Below are positions 50,333-60,664 of a stretch of 64,000 nt of DNA, in pieces. The stretch's first letter is position 1. Each line of letters begins with the position of its first letter. The position numbers were made by a program, and so were the translations under genes. Location of the stretch: the NCBI GenBank assembly GCA_035293405.1, contig DATDOE010000041.1, forward strand, positions 11,023 through 75,022, read 5' to 3'. The notes under the pieces were generated by a model. It was given only the letters and a program-made list of their open reading frames with translations. It was not told the DNA's origin and did not search any database. The stretch comes from Gp6-AA40 sp035293405 (GTDB taxonomy: Bacteria; Acidobacteriota; Vicinamibacteria; Vicinamibacterales; UBA2999).

Positions 50333-51244
50333 ATGCGATACCGGTTCACAGGCGCGATGGTGGCGATGGCAGTAGCGGCGGCAGTCTCGCTTACCGTGAT
50401 GCCGATCGCTGGACAGGCAGGCCGTGGTGCTGCACCCGCTGGAGGCGCGGCGCCCGCGCCCGCTGGCCAGGGGCGGGGCGCGGCACCGGCGCAGCCCGCC
50501 GGCCGCGGGACAGTGGCTCGGCCCGACCGCATTGCCGGGAAGCCGAACTTGAACGGCATCTGGCAGGCCGTCACGTCGGCCTACTGGAACCTCGAGGATC
50601 ACTCAGCCCAGGGTCTCACGCAGTTCTGGCAGCTTGGCGCCATCGCGGCGATTCCCGCCGGTCAGAGCATTGTTGTGGGCGGCACCATCCCGTATCTTCC
50701 CGCCGGCCTGAAGAAGCGGCAGGAGAATCAGGCTGGCTGGCCGAAGTCGGATCCCGAAGCGAAGTGCTACATGCCGGGCATTCCGCGCGCGACCATCATG
50801 CCCTATCCGTTCCAGATCGTACAGGGACAGAAGGACATTCTCTTCGTCTACGAGTACGCGAGCTCGAACCGCATCGTCCACATGCTCACGCACCAGGAAG
50901 CCCCGGTCGATAGCTGGATGGGCTGGTCCGACGGCAAGTGGGACGGCGATACGCTCGTGATCGAAGTGACAGGCAACAACGATCAGACCTGGTTCGATCG
51001 CGCCGGTAACCATCACTCGGATGCCCTGAAGGTGACCGAGCGGTACTCGCTGATGCCGGGCACGGGCAACAACGCCATTCAGTACCAGGCGACGATGGAG
51101 GATCCGAAGACGTTTTCGCGTCCGTGGCAGATCCAGGTCCCCCTCTATCGCAAGCTGGAGCCGAACGCCCAGCTGCTGGAGTTCAAATGCGTTGAGTTCT
51201 CCGAGGAGTTGCTCTACGGCGATCTGAAGAAAAAGACCGAGTAG
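50333..51244 (+). CDS. Secreted protein, distant relative of the 'WGDPDLQG' family
   Basis: 303 aa. Signal peptide (MVAMAVAAAVSLTVMPIAGQ) and a long Gly/Ala/Pro/Arg-rich linker precede the domain. RIAGKPNLNGIWQAV replaces the WGDPDLQG motif; WDGDTLVIEVTGNNDQTWFDRAG and HHSDALKVTERY match the 'WEGNTLVVETTNF...ITER' core of the three paralogues at 35-43 kb. It ends LLEFKCVEFSEELLYG instead of YECHEGNY. Exported, function unknown. The next gene, of the DUF6152 family, starts 55 bp later and is a common companion. Confidence 0.7.
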   Translation: MRYRFTGAMVAMAVAAAVSLTVMPIAGQAGRGAAPAGGAAPAPAGQGRGAAPAQPAGRGTVARPDRIAGKPNLNGIWQAVTSAYWNLEDHSAQGLTQFWQLGAIAAIPAGQSIVVGGTIPYLPAGLKKRQENQAGWPKSDPEAKCYMPGIPRATIMPYPFQIVQGQKDILFVYEYASSNRIVHMLTHQEAPVDSWMGWSDGKWDGDTLVIEVTGNNDQTWFDRAGNHHSDALKVTERYSLMPGTGNNAIQYQATMEDPKTFSRPWQIQVPLYRKLEPNAQLLEFKCVEFSEELLYGDLKKKTE

Positions 51245-51299
51245 CCCGAAGCCGAGGTACAATCAGCACGTCCTGAATACCTAGTAGGAGATGAATCCG

Positions 51300-51725
51300 A
51301 TGCGAACGAAACTCTTCAGCGTTATGGCCGGTGCCGCGCTTCTGGTGTCGGTGGCTGCCGTACAGGTGGCTGCGCACCACTCCTTTGCGGCGGAGTTTGA
51401 CGCCAAGCGCCCGGTCAAGCTGCGGGGCACGGTCGTCAAGATGGAGTGGATCAACCCCCACTCGTGGATCCACATCGACGTCAAGGATGCCGCGTCCGGC
51501 AAGGTCGAGCGGTGGATGGTCGAAGGCGGTGCGCCCAACGCGCTCCTGCGCCGCGGCTGGAACAAGAAGTCGCTCACCGAGGGTACCGAAATCCTCGTCG
51601 AGGGCTTCCAGGCCAAGGACGGGGCGAATCGCGCCAACGGCCGCGACATCACGTTTCCGGACGGCAAGAAGCTCTTCGTCGGCTCCTCGGGTACCGGCGC
51701 GCCGGACGAACGCCCCGACAAGTAA
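51300..51725 (+). CDS. DUF6152 family secreted protein
   Basis: 141 aa. Signal peptide (FSVMAGAALLVSVAAVQVAAH), then HHSFAAEFDAKRPVKLRGTVVKMEWINPHSWIHIDV, the hallmark of DUF6152, and a small beta-barrel-like body with EGFQAKDGANRANGRDITFPDGK. The ATG at 51300 is preferred over 51291 because AGGAG ends 9 nt before the former but abuts the latter. Ligand unknown. A GNRA-loop hairpin follows the stop. Confidence 0.8.
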   Translation: MRTKLFSVMAGAALLVSVAAVQVAAHHSFAAEFDAKRPVKLRGTVVKMEWINPHSWIHIDVKDAASGKVERWMVEGGAPNALLRRGWNKKSLTEGTEILVEGFQAKDGANRANGRDITFPDGKKLFVGSSGTGAPDERPDK

Positions 51726-51738
51726 GCTCCACATTCAA

Positions 51739-51768
51739 CTCCAAGCCTCAGGAAACTGAGGCTTGGAG
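51739..51768 (+). terminator. Strong hairpin after the DUF6152 gene
   Basis: A perfect 13-bp stem CTCCAAGCCTCAG/CTGAGGCTTGGAG closes a GAAA tetraloop. It is followed by TGTTCAGTTCCTT rather than a T run, so it may stabilise the mRNA 3' end as much as terminate. Confidence 0.6.
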
Positions 51769-51814
51769 TGTTCAGTTCCTTCCCGACCGCATAGGTCAAG
51801 TATCCTTTGACCTC

Positions 51815-52090
51815 ATGCCACTCCCTTCACACTCGACCCTCGAAGCCGTATCTGCGGCGAGGTGGCGAATCGCCATTTCCCTCACCATCGCGATGATGGT
51901 GGTGTACTTCGGCTTCGTCCTGCTCGTCGCCTTCAACAAGCCGCTGCTCGGCACGATCATCGCCAGAGGCCTGAGCCTCGGCATGCTCCTCGGCGCCCTC
52001 GTGATCGTGGTCGCCTGGGCACTGATCTGGATCTACGTCCGGTGGGCCAACACCCACTACGATTCCTCCGTCAGTGGGCTTCGCCGATGA
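51815..52090 (+). CDS. DUF485 (YjcH-like) membrane protein
   Basis: 91 aa with two transmembrane helices, IAISLTIAMMVVYFGFVLLVAFN and LGMLLGALVIVVAWALIWIYVRWAN, the DUF485 pattern including the VRWAN end. In E. coli the homologue YjcH is encoded with the acetate permease ActP, exactly as here. The stop overlaps the start of the symporter gene (ATGA). Probably an accessory subunit of the acetate carrier. Confidence 0.88.
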   Translation: MPLPSHSTLEAVSAARWRIAISLTIAMMVVYFGFVLLVAFNKPLLGTIIARGLSLGMLLGALVIVVAWALIWIYVRWANTHYDSSVSGLRR

Positions 52091-53619
52091 CGTCTTCCCT
52101 CGGCGAGCCGAACCTGACCGCCATCGCCTTCTTCGTCCTGTTCATCGTCCTGTCGCTTGGCATCACCGTGTGGGCGTCGCGGAAGACCCGCACGGCCGAT
52201 CAGTTCTACGCGGCGGGGCGCAGCGTCACGGCGCTCCAGAACGGGCTCGCGCTGGCAGGCGACTACATGAGCGCGGCGAGTTTCCTTGGCATCGCCGGCC
52301 TGGTGGCCCTCTCTGGATTCGACGGCCTCATCTATTCGATCGGCTGGCTCGTGGGCTGGCCCATCGTCATGTTTCTGATCGCGGAGCCGCTGCGTAACCT
52401 CGGGCGGTACACGTTCGCCGACGTCGTCGCCGCTCGTCTGCGGCAGAAGCCCATACGCATCGCGGCGTCGATCGGGTCGCTGGCGGTCATCTCGTTCTAT
52501 CTCATTGCGCAGATGGTCGGCGCCGGCAATTTGATCCGGCTGCTCTTCGGCCTGCCGTACGAAGCCGCGGTGGTGATCGTCGGCGTGGTGATGCTCGCGT
52601 ACGTGCTCTTCGGCGGCATGATCGCGACGACGTGGGTACAAATCGTCAAGGCGGTGCTGCTGCTTGGCGGTGCGACGATGCTGGCCGTGATGGTGCTCGC
52701 CCGGTTCGGATTCAATCCACTGACGCTCTTCGAACAGGCGTCCACAGTCTACGGCGCCGGCGTGCTCGCGCCGGGGCGCCTGGTCAGCGATCCGATCGAT
52801 GCGATCTCACTTGGTCTCGCATTGATGCTGGGCACCGCCGGGTTGCCGCACATCCTGATGCGGTTCTACACCGTGCCCGACGCGAAGACCGCCAGAACCT
52901 CGGTCGGCTATGCCACGGCCTTCATCGGGTTCTTCTATCTGCTGACGTTCATCCTGGGCTTCGGCGCGATGGTCATCATCGGTCGCGACGCGATCACGGC
53001 GATCGATGCCGGCGGCAACATGGCGGCGCCGCTGCTGGCCGAGGGTGTGGGCGGCACGGCGTTTCTGGGCTTCATCGCGGCGGTCGCGTTCGCCACCATT
53101 CTGGCCGTGGTCGCGGGGCTGACGCTGTCGGGCGCGGCCACCTTGTCGCACGATCTGTGGGTGAACGTCTTCCGTGGCGCGCGCGCCGACGAGCGCGAAC
53201 AGCTCCGGGTGGCCAAGGTGGCGACGGTGGTGCTCGCGATTGTCTCGATCGTGCTGGGCATCACGTTCAAGGGTCAGAACGTCGCATATATGGTGGGCCT
53301 GGCGTTCGCGATTGCGGCCAGCGCGAATTTCCCGGCGCTGGTGCTGTCCATTTTCTGGCAGCGGCTCACCACCGCCGGCGCGCAAATCAGCATGCTCACC
53401 GGCACGGTGTCCACGGTGGGGCTGATCTATCTGTCGCCCGCGATCCAGATCGACATCCTCCATAACGCGGTCGCGTGGTTCCCGTTGAGGAACCCCGGGA
53501 TCGTGACCATCCCACTGTCGTTCGCCGTCGCCATCGGCGTCTCGCTGCTGCGTCCGGTCCCGTCCGAGGAGCAGCGATTCCACGAGCTCGAGCGGCAGCT
53601 GCATCTGGGCGTCGAGTAA
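52087..53619 (+). CDS. actP: Cation/acetate symporter (SSS family)
   Basis: 510 aa, about 13 transmembrane helices. TADQFYAAGRSVTALQNGLALAGDYMSAASFLG is the signature of the ActP branch of sodium:solute symporters; PHILMRFYTVPDAKTARTS and GLTLSGAATLSHDLWVNVF are further family blocks. It imports acetate or short-chain carboxylates with a cation. Coupled to DUF485 upstream; the AMP-forming ligase at 43.6 kb could activate the imported acetate. ATG at 52087 is preferred; the frame remains open upstream without meaning. Confidence 0.9.
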   Translation: MTSSLGEPNLTAIAFFVLFIVLSLGITVWASRKTRTADQFYAAGRSVTALQNGLALAGDYMSAASFLGIAGLVALSGFDGLIYSIGWLVGWPIVMFLIAEPLRNLGRYTFADVVAARLRQKPIRIAASIGSLAVISFYLIAQMVGAGNLIRLLFGLPYEAAVVIVGVVMLAYVLFGGMIATTWVQIVKAVLLLGGATMLAVMVLARFGFNPLTLFEQASTVYGAGVLAPGRLVSDPIDAISLGLALMLGTAGLPHILMRFYTVPDAKTARTSVGYATAFIGFFYLLTFILGFGAMVIIGRDAITAIDAGGNMAAPLLAEGVGGTAFLGFIAAVAFATILAVVAGLTLSGAATLSHDLWVNVFRGARADEREQLRVAKVATVVLAIVSIVLGITFKGQNVAYMVGLAFAIAASANFPALVLSIFWQRLTTAGAQISMLTGTVSTVGLIYLSPAIQIDILHNAVAWFPLRNPGIVTIPLSFAVAIGVSLLRPVPSEEQRFHELERQLHLGVE

Positions 53620-53628
53620 TTCAGTTCC

Positions 53629-56600
53629 ATGTTCCGGGTTCCAGGGTCCAAGTTCGTGTTCGGTGTTCCGGCGTGGACGATCGTGTCGGCGGTCGTCGGG
53701 CTGGTCCTTCTACTCGTCGGGAGTGTCATGCTCTGGCGGGCGAAGACTGCGCTGCCGGCCCCAGGCTCGGCCGCCTACGAGGAGACGACGCGCGCGTTCT
53801 ATCACGGGCTGGCCGCCCTCGAAGTGGGCCTGCTCGATGATGCCAGGCGACAGTTCGCCAGCGCGACGATGCTCGTCCCACAGGAGCCTGCGTCGTGGGC
53901 GAACCTCGGCCTCGCCCAGTTGCGGCTGGGAGAGCTCGATGCCGCGGCAGATCCAATCCAGCGCGCGCTTGCCCTGGCGCCCAACAACGGCGACGTCGTG
54001 CTCCTTGCGGGTCGCATGGAGACGGCGAGAGGACGTCTTGACGAAGGCATCGCGCGGTTGCGACAGGCCGTCGCGCTCGATCCGACGGGCCTCCGAACTC
54101 GATTCGCCCTGGCCGAGGAGTTGTCGCGTCTGCCGAATGCGGCCGCCGATGCGGAGGCGGAACAGGCGCTCGACGAACTAGCGAAGCGGGCACCGAGGAA
54201 CCTGGCCGTGATGCTGGAACGCGCGCGGCTGGCGGCACGACGCCGCGACGCGCAACGGCTTCGCGACTCGGTGGCGGCGCTGGCGACCGAATCCGCGTCC
54301 TGGACGGAGCAGGCCAAGGAGCAGTTCGCGCGGCTGCAGAAGGCGGCGGCAGACGGTGACGTCGAACAGGCCCCGCGCGCCGCGACGATCCTCCGCAACG
54401 TGCTCGCGCCGGTGCCGGCGTTCTCTGAGAGCCTTGCCGCCGTGCGCACGCCGGCCGAGCTCATCGCCGAGCCGTTCGATCGCTTCCTGGTGCTCGCGTC
54501 CCCGATGGCGACACCGTCGCCCGCCGATACATCCGTCGTCTTCACGCCTGAGGAGCCCCTCGGTGCGGCGACGGGCGCACCCATCTCCACGGTGAGTGCC
54601 TTCTCGTTGACCGTCGACGGACTGACCGCGATCGTGGCGGCTGATGCGACGACCTTGCGGCGGGTTGATGGCGCCGCCGGATCGTGGCCATTCGCGTCGC
54701 TCTCTGCGAACACCATTGCCGCGCTCGATTGGAATCACGACTTCCGAACCGACATCGCGGTTGTGAGCGCCGGAGAGGTGCATCTGCTGCTGCAGCAGCA
54801 GGACGGCTCGTTCACCGATGCCACGAGCACGGCGTCAGCCGGATCGTCCTCGAAGTGCGAGTGCGTGGGCATCTGGGCCGCGGATGTCGAGATGGACGGC
54901 GATCTCGATCTCGTGGCGGGTCCGAGCGACGGCCCTCCCTTCGTGCTGCGCAACAACGGCAACGGCACGTGGCGGATGCAGCAGCCGTTCGCGGATCTGT
55001 CTCGTGTTCGCGGGTTTGCATGGGCGGACCTCGATGGTGATGCCGATCCCGACGCGATGTTCCTGGACGAGTCGGGAACGGTGCGCGTCTACGTGAACCG
55101 GCAGGCCGGCGCGTTCGCCCGTCTCGAGGGTTTTACCGGTCCGGCGAAGGTCATCGCCACGACGGTCGCTGATCTCAATGCCGATGGCGCCATCGACGTG
55201 ATCGCGCTTGACGCATCCGGCGTGGTCCGGCTGACGTCCCGATCGGGCGATGCGTGGACCGTCAACGAGATCGCCCGGTGGAGCGAGCTCACTGGCACGT
55301 CTGTTGGCAGCCATCGACTCATTGCGGCTGATCTCGACAACAACGGTGCGCTCGATCTGATCGCAGCCGGTACTGGCGCGTCTCGCATCTGGTTGGCGGA
55401 CGCCCATCACGCGCTTCAGCCGTTGCCGTCGACTCTGCAGGGTGCAGTGTCCTCGGTCCTTGATCTCAACGGTGACGGCACGCTCGATCTCGTAGGGGTA
55501 TCCGCGGGCCGCGCCGCCCGGTGGCTGGGGCGCGGCGGGGCGGGCTATCACTGGAAGACTATCCGGCCACGGGCGCAACAGAATGCCGGCGATCAGCGGA
55601 TCAACGCATTCGGCGTGGGCGGCGAGATCGAAGTCCGTGCCGGCCTGCTCGTGCAGAAACAAGTGATGACGGGCGGGCCCGTGCACTTCGGATTGGGCAC
55701 GCACACGACGATCGACGTCACCCGCATCGTCTGGCCCAACGGTGTGCCGCAGGCCGAGTTCCGCATCGGCGTTGACGATGCGATTGTGGCGGAGCAGCGG
55801 CTGAAGGGATCGTGCCCGTGGGTGTTTGCCTGGGACGGCAGCCGCATGGGCTTCGTGACCGACTTCCTCTGGCGATCGCCGCTGGGCCTTCGGATCAACG
55901 CGCAGGACACCGCCGGCGTCAGCCAGACGGAAGACTGGGTGAAGATCACCGGCCCGCAGCTCGTTCCTCGTGACGGCGTCTACGACGTTCGTATCACCGC
56001 GGAGCTGTGGGAGACCCACTTCTTCGACCACGTGTCGCTGATGGTGGTCGATCATCCAGCGGACACGGATGTCTTTGTCGATGAGCGGTTCTCTCCCGCC
56101 CACCCGCCGTCACTTGCCGTTCACACGATGGGGAAGCCCTCGCCGGTTGCTCGCGCATGGGACGAGCGTGGCCGCGATGTGACGGACCTGGTGGCACGTC
56201 AGGACGGGCGCTATCTCGCGTCGTTCGAGCGCGGCGAGTACCAGGGCATCGCGCAGGAGCACTACGTCGAGTTCGAGTTGGGTCGTGACATTCCGGCGAG
56301 TGCACGCGTGACGCTGGTGGCGACGGGCTGGATCTACCCGACCGACAGCAGCATCAACGTCGCGATTGGCCAGGGCGGACACGTGAAGCCGAGCCCTGTC
56401 TCGCTCGAAGCGCAGGGACCAGACGGCCGGTGGAGCGTGGTGAAACCTGACGTGGGCTTCCCGGCCGGCAAGAACAAGACGATGCTCGTGGACCTTGACG
56501 GGGTGTCGGGAGCCGCTCGACTTCGACTGCGCACCAACCTGGAGATCTATTGGGACCGGCTCGCCGTGGCGGAGCGAAGCGACGCCGCGGTCAGCGCCAC

Positions 56601-57096
56601 GCGAATTCAGCCGTCGAGTGCCGAGCTGCGTTTTCGCGGCTACTCGGAGACGACGTCGCCACGGGGCGAGTCGCCGGAGACCCCGATCTACGAACGCCTG
56701 TCGAACACCACGCAGCGTTGGCGCGATCTCGTGGGCTACTACACGCGCTTTGGTAGTGTGAAAGCACTATTGGCTGGCATCGACGATCGGTATGTGATCA
56801 TGAACGCCGGCGATGAGCTGAGGCTGCAGTTTCCCGAGCTGGCACCCTCAACGCCGGGCTGGCGCCGCGATTTCGTGTTGATCGGCGACGGCTGGGAGAA
56901 AGACGGCGACTACAACACCGGCTTTTCGCAGACCGTGCTGCCGCTTCCGTCGCACAGCCGGCCCGACTACGGCTCGGCGCCTTCGACGCTCACGCTCGAG
57001 GACGACCCCGTGTATCAGCGCCACCGCGACGACTGGGAGCAGTACCACACGCGCTTCGTGACGCCGAGCGCGTTCATCAGAGGGTTACGTCGGTAG
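53629..57096 (+). CDS. TPR / FG-GAP / ASPIC-UnbV surface protein
   Basis: 1155 aa. An N-terminal hydrophobic helix (IVSAVVGLVLLLVGSVML) anchors it. TPR-like repeats cover residues ~40-230 (AALEVGLLDDARRQFASATMLVPQEPASWANLGLAQ). FG-GAP/VCBS blades follow: LDWNHDFRTDIAVV, DVEMDGDLDLVAGP, DLDGDADPDAMFLD, DLNADGAIDVIALD and DLDNNGALDLIAAG, with calcium-binding DxDxDG loops. An ASPIC/UnbV module (GVGGEIEVRAGLLVQKQVM...VWPNG) is near residue 670. A ~450-residue beta-rich C-terminal domain is unassigned. Begins the 53.6-59.9 kb set and resembles the multi-domain scaffolds expanded in Acidobacteriota. Confidence 0.75.
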   Translation: MFRVPGSKFVFGVPAWTIVSAVVGLVLLLVGSVMLWRAKTALPAPGSAAYEETTRAFYHGLAALEVGLLDDARRQFASATMLVPQEPASWANLGLAQLRLGELDAAADPIQRALALAPNNGDVVLLAGRMETARGRLDEGIARLRQAVALDPTGLRTRFALAEELSRLPNAAADAEAEQALDELAKRAPRNLAVMLERARLAARRRDAQRLRDSVAALATESASWTEQAKEQFARLQKAAADGDVEQAPRAATILRNVLAPVPAFSESLAAVRTPAELIAEPFDRFLVLASPMATPSPADTSVVFTPEEPLGAATGAPISTVSAFSLTVDGLTAIVAADATTLRRVDGAAGSWPFASLSANTIAALDWNHDFRTDIAVVSAGEVHLLLQQQDGSFTDATSTASAGSSSKCECVGIWAADVEMDGDLDLVAGPSDGPPFVLRNNGNGTWRMQQPFADLSRVRGFAWADLDGDADPDAMFLDESGTVRVYVNRQAGAFARLEGFTGPAKVIATTVADLNADGAIDVIALDASGVVRLTSRSGDAWTVNEIARWSELTGTSVGSHRLIAADLDNNGALDLIAAGTGASRIWLADAHHALQPLPSTLQGAVSSVLDLNGDGTLDLVGVSAGRAARWLGRGGAGYHWKTIRPRAQQNAGDQRINAFGVGGEIEVRAGLLVQKQVMTGGPVHFGLGTHTTIDVTRIVWPNGVPQAEFRIGVDDAIVAEQRLKGSCPWVFAWDGSRMGFVTDFLWRSPLGLRINAQDTAGVSQTEDWVKITGPQLVPRDGVYDVRITAELWETHFFDHVSLMVVDHPADTDVFVDERFSPAHPPSLAVHTMGKPSPVARAWDERGRDVTDLVARQDGRYLASFERGEYQGIAQEHYVEFELGRDIPASARVTLVATGWIYPTDSSINVAIGQGGHVKPSPVSLEAQGPDGRWSVVKPDVGFPAGKNKTMLVDLDGVSGAARLRLRTNLEIYWDRLAVAERSDAAVSATRIQPSSAELRFRGYSETTSPRGESPETPIYERLSNTTQRWRDLVGYYTRFGSVKALLAGIDDRYVIMNAGDELRLQFPELAPSTPGWRRDFVLIGDGWEKDGDYNTGFSQTVLPLPSHSRPDYGSAPSTLTLEDDPVYQRHRDDWEQYHTRFVTPSAFIRGLRR

Positions 57097-57125
57097 GGCG
57101 CGTATTCTTGAACGTGCCGAACCGC

Positions 57126-57200
57126 CACGAACCACGGAGACGCGGAGTCACGGAGAGCAAAACCAATTTGTTTCCGTGTCTTCGTGCCTCCGTGGTTTGT
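57126..57200. repeat. Dispersed hairpin repeat, family C (copy 2, inverted)
   Basis: CACGAACCACGGAGACGCGG... and ...CTTCGTGCCTCCGTGGTTTG are the arms. The reverse complement matches 39747-39820 almost throughout the stems; the ~18-nt loops differ. Confidence 0.85.
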
Positions 57201-57222
57201 TTGCTGGTGAAGGACTCCCCGA

Positions 57223-59047
57223 GTGAACGGTAACAATCGGCAGCGCATCGCCTGGTTCGTGTGGGCGTTTGTCCTCGTTGCCTCGCTCGCAGCGGTTCGC
57301 GCGCTGAATCAGCGGGCCACGAGCAGTGCATCCGACGATGAAGGGGCGGCGGATACGCGCTTCGGATTCAGGCTGGAGGAGTCGGCGAAGCGGCTCGGTG
57401 TCGACTTCGTCCACCAGGGGCCGACCTTCGATGCCCGCCTCGCGCACATCATGCCCCAGGTTGCCTCCATGGGCGCGGCGGTCGCCGTGGCCGACTTCGA
57501 CCGCGACGGCTGGCAGGACTTCTACGTCACCAACAGCGGCGAAGGCAGTGTGAATCGCCTCTATCGCAACCAGGGCAACGGCACCTTCACCGATGTGGCC
57601 GCGCAGTTGGGCGTGGCCGATGTGAACCGGAGCGACACCGGCGTGTCGATGGGCGCCGTCTGGGGCGACTACGACAACGACGGCTGGGAGGATCTGTTCC
57701 TCTATCGCTACGGCCGTCCCGAGCTCTTCCACAACGAACAGGGCCAGCGGTTCGTCGCGTCCGGAGAAAGGGCCGGCCTGCCACGCTGGGTGAATGCCAA
57801 CAGCGCCACGTGGCTCGACTACGACCGCGATGGCCGGCTCGATCTGTTTCTCGCCGGCTACTGGCCGGGCAACGTCGATCTCTGGAAGCTGGAGACGACG
57901 AGGATCATGCCGGAGAGCTTCGAGTACGCGACCAACGGCGGGCGGAAGTACCTGCTGCACAATCGCGGGGACGGCACCTTCGAAGACACCACCGCCGCCC
58001 TCGGCATCACCAGCCGGCGCTGGACGCTGGCGCTGGTGGCCGCCGATCTCTTCGGGACCGGCTATCCAGATCTATTTCTTGCGAACGACTACGGGGTCTC
58101 CGAGCTCTTCGCCAATCGAGGCGGCAAGGCGTTCGTGGACGTCGCGCAGACGACCGGCGTGGGACGCGCGCCGAAGAGCGGGATGAACGCCTCAGTGGGT
58201 GACGTTTTCAACGACGGGCGGCTCGCGATCTACAAGACGAATATTTCCGAGCCCGGCGTGCTGGTTCAGGGCAACGATCTGTGGGTGCCGAAACTAGGCG
58301 AGGCACGAGACTCAAAACTCAAAACTCAAAACTCAAGAACCGAGACCGTCGAATACGAGAACCTCGCGTCGAGCATGGGTGTGGACCTCGGAGGGTGGAG
58401 CTGGGGCGCGCAGTTCGGCGATCTGAACAACGACGGCACGCAAGATATCTATCTGGCCAACGGCTACATTTCGGCGGGCGAGCGGAGCAGCTATTGGTAC
58501 GACTTCGCGGTGATTGCCGTCGGCCACAGCCAGATCATCGGCGACGCCGCGAACTGGCCGGCCATGAGAGGACGCAGCCTCTCCGGGTTCCAGCGCAAGC
58601 GCGTGTGGCTGAACGACGGACTGGGCCGGTTCACGGAAGTGGCGCAGGTCGTGGGGGCGCGCGATACACACGATGGCCGTGCGGTGGCCCTCGCCGATCT
58701 GGGCAATCGCGGCATGCTCGACGTGATCGTGGCGAATCAGCGCGGACCGCTATTGATCTACACGAACACGGTGGAGCCTGGCCGGCATTGGATCCAGCTC
58801 GAGCTCGAGGGCACCGGGAGCAACCGCAGCGCCATCGGCGCGCGCGTCGAGCTGCAGTGGAAGGGTCACCTGCAGGTGCAGGAAGTCTCAGGGGCGGCCG
58901 GCTTCAGCGCACAGAACCAGCGGCGTCTGCACTATGGCCTCGGTGACGCCACGGCTGTCGATCGCGCGATCATCCGCTGGCCGTCAGGACGGCAGCAGAC
59001 GATCGAGCATCCGCCGATCGACCGGCTGCACCACGTGAAGGAGCCCG

Positions 59048-59058
<11 letters not shown>
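57223..59058 (+). CDS. CRTAC1-family FG-GAP/ASPIC-UnbV exported protein
   Basis: 611 aa. A signal anchor (WFVWAFVLVASLAAVRAL) precedes FG-GAP blades with DxDxDG-type loops: VADFDRDGWQDFYVTN, WGDYDNDGWEDLFLYR, DYDRDGRLDLFLAG, and FGDLNNDGTQDIYLANG. The C-terminal ASPIC/UnbV domain reads RSAIGARVELQWKG and AGFSAQNQRRLHYGLGDA, then IIRWPSGR. Seventeen or so residues near 360 (SKLKTQNSRTET) are encoded by an ACTCAAA tandem array, a repeat expansion tolerated inside the gene. GTG start with a GGTGAAGGA-type site upstream. Overlaps the next gene by 11 bp. Confidence 0.8.
58309..58337. repeat. ACTCAAA tandem array inside the CRTAC1 gene
   Basis: Four tandem ACTCAAA-type heptads (GACTCAAAACTCAAAACTCA...) in frame within coding sequence. 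The 7-bp period resembles the intergenic arrays of this window. Confidence 0.85.
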
Positions 59059-59888
<830 letters not shown>

Positions 59889-59917
<29 letters not shown>

Positions 59918-60422
59918 CGCCGTTCAATCGGAGGTACACGGCCATCTGGCCGTAGATATCCCACGTGTGACCGAGCAGGAAATAGATCACCCGCGCTCTC
60001 GACGAGGGACCGAGAAACTGATTGGTCTGGATGATTTGCATCATCGATTGGTCGGTCTGCTCCCTGATCAGCGCTTCCCCGTAGTCGTACGAGTCGGCAA
60101 GCGCCTTGAGGATCTCGCCCTTGGACGTCGCATTCCGGTCGAAGGCTGGCGCGGCCGCCTTACCGCCGAAGAATCTCAAGTAGGCGACGTTTCCGCCTGC
60201 GACATGCATGATCTGCTGCCCGAAGTCACGCTGTGGAGCGGTGCTCTTGTACGAGAACTTCTCCTCGGGCATCGCGGCGGCGGTCTTCATCATCAGCGCC
60301 TTCTGCTCGGTCCAGTCCTTCAGCAGTTCCGCGTTCAGGTTTGCAGTCTGGCCGGCAGAGATGCCTGGCACGAGACACGCCGCGCAGGCAAACGCGGCGC
60401 TCAGCACGAACTTGTTCATCAC
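59889..60422 (-). CDS. Exported DinB-family protein
   Basis: 177 aa. A signal peptide (FVLSAAFACAACLVPGISAGQ) precedes a four-helix DinB/YfiT-like bundle: ELLKDWTEQKALMMKTAAAMPEEKFSYK, FGQQIMHVAGGNVAYLRFFGG, and LLGHTWDIYGQMAVYLRLNGVTPP. The metal-binding histidines (QIMH and LLGH) are present; a third is not obvious. Secreted DinB proteins are common in Acidobacteriota, function unclear. ATG 60422 or 60419. Its 3' end overlaps the convergent RnfD-like gene by 29 bp. Confidence 0.82.
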
Positions 60423-60664
60423 GTCCTCAGTCTAATGCGCAGAATGCGCCGCCGCAATCGATCGGGGTTCGTTTGTCTCGACGTTGCTCTTTGCACCGGC
60501 GGTTCCGAACGCGATGGCCGCCAGAACGGCGTCCGGGATTGCTTCGCGGATCGCGCAAGCGGTCGCGCCAGCCGGCGGCATCCGCTCGCAGCACGTCGGG
60601 CGGACCAATGCGGCCCAGGTACAAGTAGGATCCCTGGACCGACGGATATCGGCAGGGCGGATTG

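Noticed and set aside
60423..60664. Short ORFs on both strands before the papain-like gene
   Set aside because: Mutually overlapping, low-information Ala/Arg-rich translations with no family pattern.
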